From an uncultured Lachnospiraceae bacterium (GTDB lineage Bacteria; Bacillota; Clostridia; Lachnospirales; Lachnospiraceae), in NCBI GenBank assembly GCA_902766655.1, contig CACXEL010000129.1:1-7674 (forward strand): a stretch of DNA of 7,674 nucleotides, given 5' to 3'. Shown here piece after piece: positions 5,883-7,674 of the stretch. The notes under the pieces are model-generated. The model saw only the letters and a program-made list of their open reading frames with translations, was not told the origin of the DNA and ran no database searches. How positions within the stretch are numbered: position 1 is the first letter of the stretch; each line of letters begins with the position of its first letter. The translations under genes and the position numbers were made by a program.

Positions 5883-7674
5883 TTATTTCGCGCTGGCAAC
5901 TGTGCCGACGCCAGCCTTGACTTCCTTGCCTGCCTCGAAAGTAAAGGTCTCGTAGCCGCCGTCATCCGTGATGACCATCATGGTGGTCAGCGGATAGCCG
6001 GCCGCCTTGATCTTGGCGGGATCGAAGGTGATGAGCGGCTGTCCCGCCTTGACGCGGTCGCCTTCCTTGACGTTCATGGTAAAGCCGTCTCCGTGCATGG
6101 CCACTGTGTCGAGGCCTACGTGGAGCAGGATCTCAATGCCGTTGGGCATGGAGAGACCGACCGCATGGTTGCTGCCCTCCATGGTCTGAACGACAGTGCA
6201 GTCCACCGGGGAAACGAGGACATTGTCCGTGGGCTCGATGGCGATGCCGTCGCCGAGGACCTTGCCCGCGAAGGTCTGGTCCGGTACATTCTCGATGGCA
6301 ATTGTCTTGCCGGAAAGGAAGGCCTTGAAGGTGACCGGTGCATGGGCAGCCATGGCCTCTTCTCTCTCCTTGGCAGCCGCAGCCGCAGCGGCAGCCTGGC
6401 CGGCTTCAGCGGCAGCCTCCTCGGCAGCTTCCACATCGATACCCTTGCGCTTGCCGATGATGAAGGTGAGGACCAGGGGAACAACGATCGCAACCAGCAT
6501 GCAGATGGCGAACTGGGCGATGAAAGCCGGCTGGATGGACAGGATGCCCGGGATACCGCCGACGCCGATGGCGCTGGCCGTGACGCCGAAGGCTGTGCTC
6601 AGGATGGCCGCCAGGCAGGAGCCTGTCATACCGCAGATGAAGGGGAATACATACTTCAGGTTGACACCGAACATAGCCGGCTCAGTGACACCCAGGTAGC
6701 AGGAGATACCGGAGGGGATGTTCAGCTCCTGTGCCTTGGCGCTCTTGCGCTGGAGGGCGACCATGCCCATGACGGCGGAGCCCTGGGCGATGTTGCTGAG
6801 GGCGATCATCGGCCAGAGCATGGTGCCGCCGAAGTCAGCGATGAGCTGAAGGTCGATGGCATTGCTCATGTGGTGGAGACCGGTGATGACCAGCGGTGCG
6901 TAGAAGAAGCCGAATATGGCGCCGAATAGTACTCGGAAGGAACCGCTGATACCGGCGTAGACGGCGGCGGAGATGAAGGAGCCGATCTTCCAGCCGATGG
7001 GACCCAGGACAAAGTGGGCAGCCATGACGGAGAGAAGGAGGCTGCAGAAGGGAACCAGGATCATGGAGACGACCTGGGGAACTATCTTCTTGAAGAAGCG
7101 CTCCAGGTAGACCAGGGTGAAGGCTGCCAGCATGGCCGGGATGACCTGGGCCTGGTAGCCGATCATGTTGACCTTGATGAAGCCGAAGTTCCACTGGTTG
7201 ATGGTGCCGTCCGCCAGGGCTGCCGCCACGCCGTAGGCGTTGGTCAGCTGGCCGGAGACCAGGGTCAGGCCGAGGACGATGCCCAGCATCTCCGTGCCGC
7301 CCATCTTCTTCATGACGGTCCAGCAGATGCCGACGGGGATGCCTACGTGGAAGACTGCCTCGCCGAGCAGCCACAGGAAGTGGTCCATGCCTGCCCAGAA
7401 CTGGCTCTGGCTTACCAGGGTGGCCCCGTTGAAGATGGCCATGCTGTCGATGACGTTGCGGAAACCAAGGATCAGACCGCCGACCACGATGGCCGGGATC
7501 AGAGGAGCGAAGATCTCGGCGATGGAGGTCATGAGCCTCTGGATCGGGTTCTGATTCTGTTTGGACATGCTCTTGACTTCTGCCTTGGAAACGCCGGTCA
7601 CGCCGGAGACCTCAGCGAAATCCTTGTAGAAATCAGCAACCTCGTTGCCGATGATGACCTGGAACTGACCGGCC
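5883..7674 (-). CDS. treB: Trehalose-specific PTS permease, EIIBCA; N-terminus cut by window edge
   Basis: The last 596 residues of a PTS permease that takes up trehalose and phosphorylates it to trehalose 6-phosphate at the membrane. Residues 1-24 are the tail of EIIB (GQFQVIIGNEVADFY), so about 60 N-terminal residues, including the EIIB active-site Cys, lie outside the window. EIIC spans about 45-410: GGLILGFRNVI (65-75), GICWTVMKKMGGTEMLGIVLG (115-135), GYQAQVIPAMLA (172-183), WPMIALSNIAQGSAV (287-301), and the conserved GVTEP (328-332). These follow E. coli TreB almost motif for motif. An Ala/Glu-rich linker (about 413-445) includes eight consecutive Ala (6372-6395). A Glc-type EIIA domain follows (about 450-596), with NHAVGLS (H503) and ILLHVGLDTV (H518), matching the two active-site His residues of IIA-Glc. 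E. coli TreB lacks EIIA; this fused form is usual in Gram-positives. treC follows after 16 nt. Confidence 0.95.
   Translation of the reverse strand, partial: AGQFQVIIGNEVADFYKDFAEVSGVTGVSKAEVKSMSKQNQNPIQRLMTSIAEIFAPLIPAIVVGGLILGFRNVIDSMAIFNGATLVSQSQFWAGMDHFLWLLGEAVFHVGIPVGICWTVMKKMGGTEMLGIVLGLTLVSGQLTNAYGVAAALADGTINQWNFGFIKVNMIGYQAQVIPAMLAAFTLVYLERFFKKIVPQVVSMILVPFCSLLLSVMAAHFVLGPIGWKIGSFISAAVYAGISGSFRVLFGAIFGFFYAPLVITGLHHMSNAIDLQLIADFGGTMLWPMIALSNIAQGSAVMGMVALQRKSAKAQELNIPSGISCYLGVTEPAMFGVNLKYVFPFICGMTGSCLAAILSTAFGVTASAIGVGGIPGILSIQPAFIAQFAICMLVAIVVPLVLTFIIGKRKGIDVEAAEEAAAEAGQAAAAAAAAKEREEAMAAHAPVTFKAFLSGKTIAIENVPDQTFAGKVLGDGIAIEPTDNVLVSPVDCTVVQTMEGSNHAVGLSMPNGIEILLHVGLDTVAMHGDGFTMNVKEGDRVKAGQPLITFDPAKIKAAGYPLTTMMVITDDGGYETFTFEAGKEVKAGVGTVASAK

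Noticed and set aside
5867..5965. N-terminal extension of the trehalose-6-phosphate hydrolase
   Set aside because: It would overlap the permease coding sequence and add Arg/Ala-rich residues absent from TreC. The ATG at 5864-5866 has a clear AGGGAGA and matches the family start.

Overview
All five genes in this window lie on the minus strand. They form two carbohydrate-use units, both cut by the window edges. Read in the direction of transcription (right to left) the order is: trehalose PTS permease (right-truncated), trehalose-6-phosphate hydrolase, terminator, GntR/FadR-type regulator, terminator, promoter with paired operator-like sites, GntP-family sugar-acid permease, and an IlvD/Edd-family dehydratase (left-truncated). 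GC content is high in most coding DNA. Together with purine-rich Shine-Dalgarno sequences, classic hairpin-plus-T-run terminators and an EIIBCA-type trehalose PTS, this suggests a fairly GC-rich gut-type Bacillota (Clostridia/Erysipelotrichia-like). A coriobacterium is a possible alternative. No taxonomic marker gene is present, so this is inference.

Right part (4151-7674): a treB-treC type operon. The permease imports trehalose and phosphorylates it to trehalose 6-phosphate. The GH13 hydrolase, starting 16 nt after the permease stop, splits that into glucose and glucose 6-phosphate. A strong intrinsic terminator (4151-4172) closes the operon. The operon's promoter, the EIIB active site and any tre regulator lie beyond the right edge.

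Middle (2832-4150): the regulator gene has its own candidate promoter (4027-4055), a leader of about 215 nt and its own terminator (about 3024-3066). Next comes a near-consensus promoter (TTGACG-17-TATAGT) for the permease, flanked by two copies of an identical 14-bp sequence in opposite orientation with palindromic core ACATCWGATGT. These are the best candidates for the regulator's operators. A partial copy sits at the predicted start of the regulator's own transcript.

Left part (1-2831): the GntP-family permease and the IlvD/Edd-family dehydratase look like the uptake and first dehydration step for an aldonic acid such as gluconate or galactonate. The later 2-keto-3-deoxy-acid steps would lie past the left edge. 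The dehydratase is compositionally split: about the first 190 codons are very GC-rich, the rest much less so. This implies intragenic recombination or an assembly chimera, and is the most unusual feature here. I see no mobile element, CRISPR array, tRNA/rRNA or clearly novel multi-gene system.
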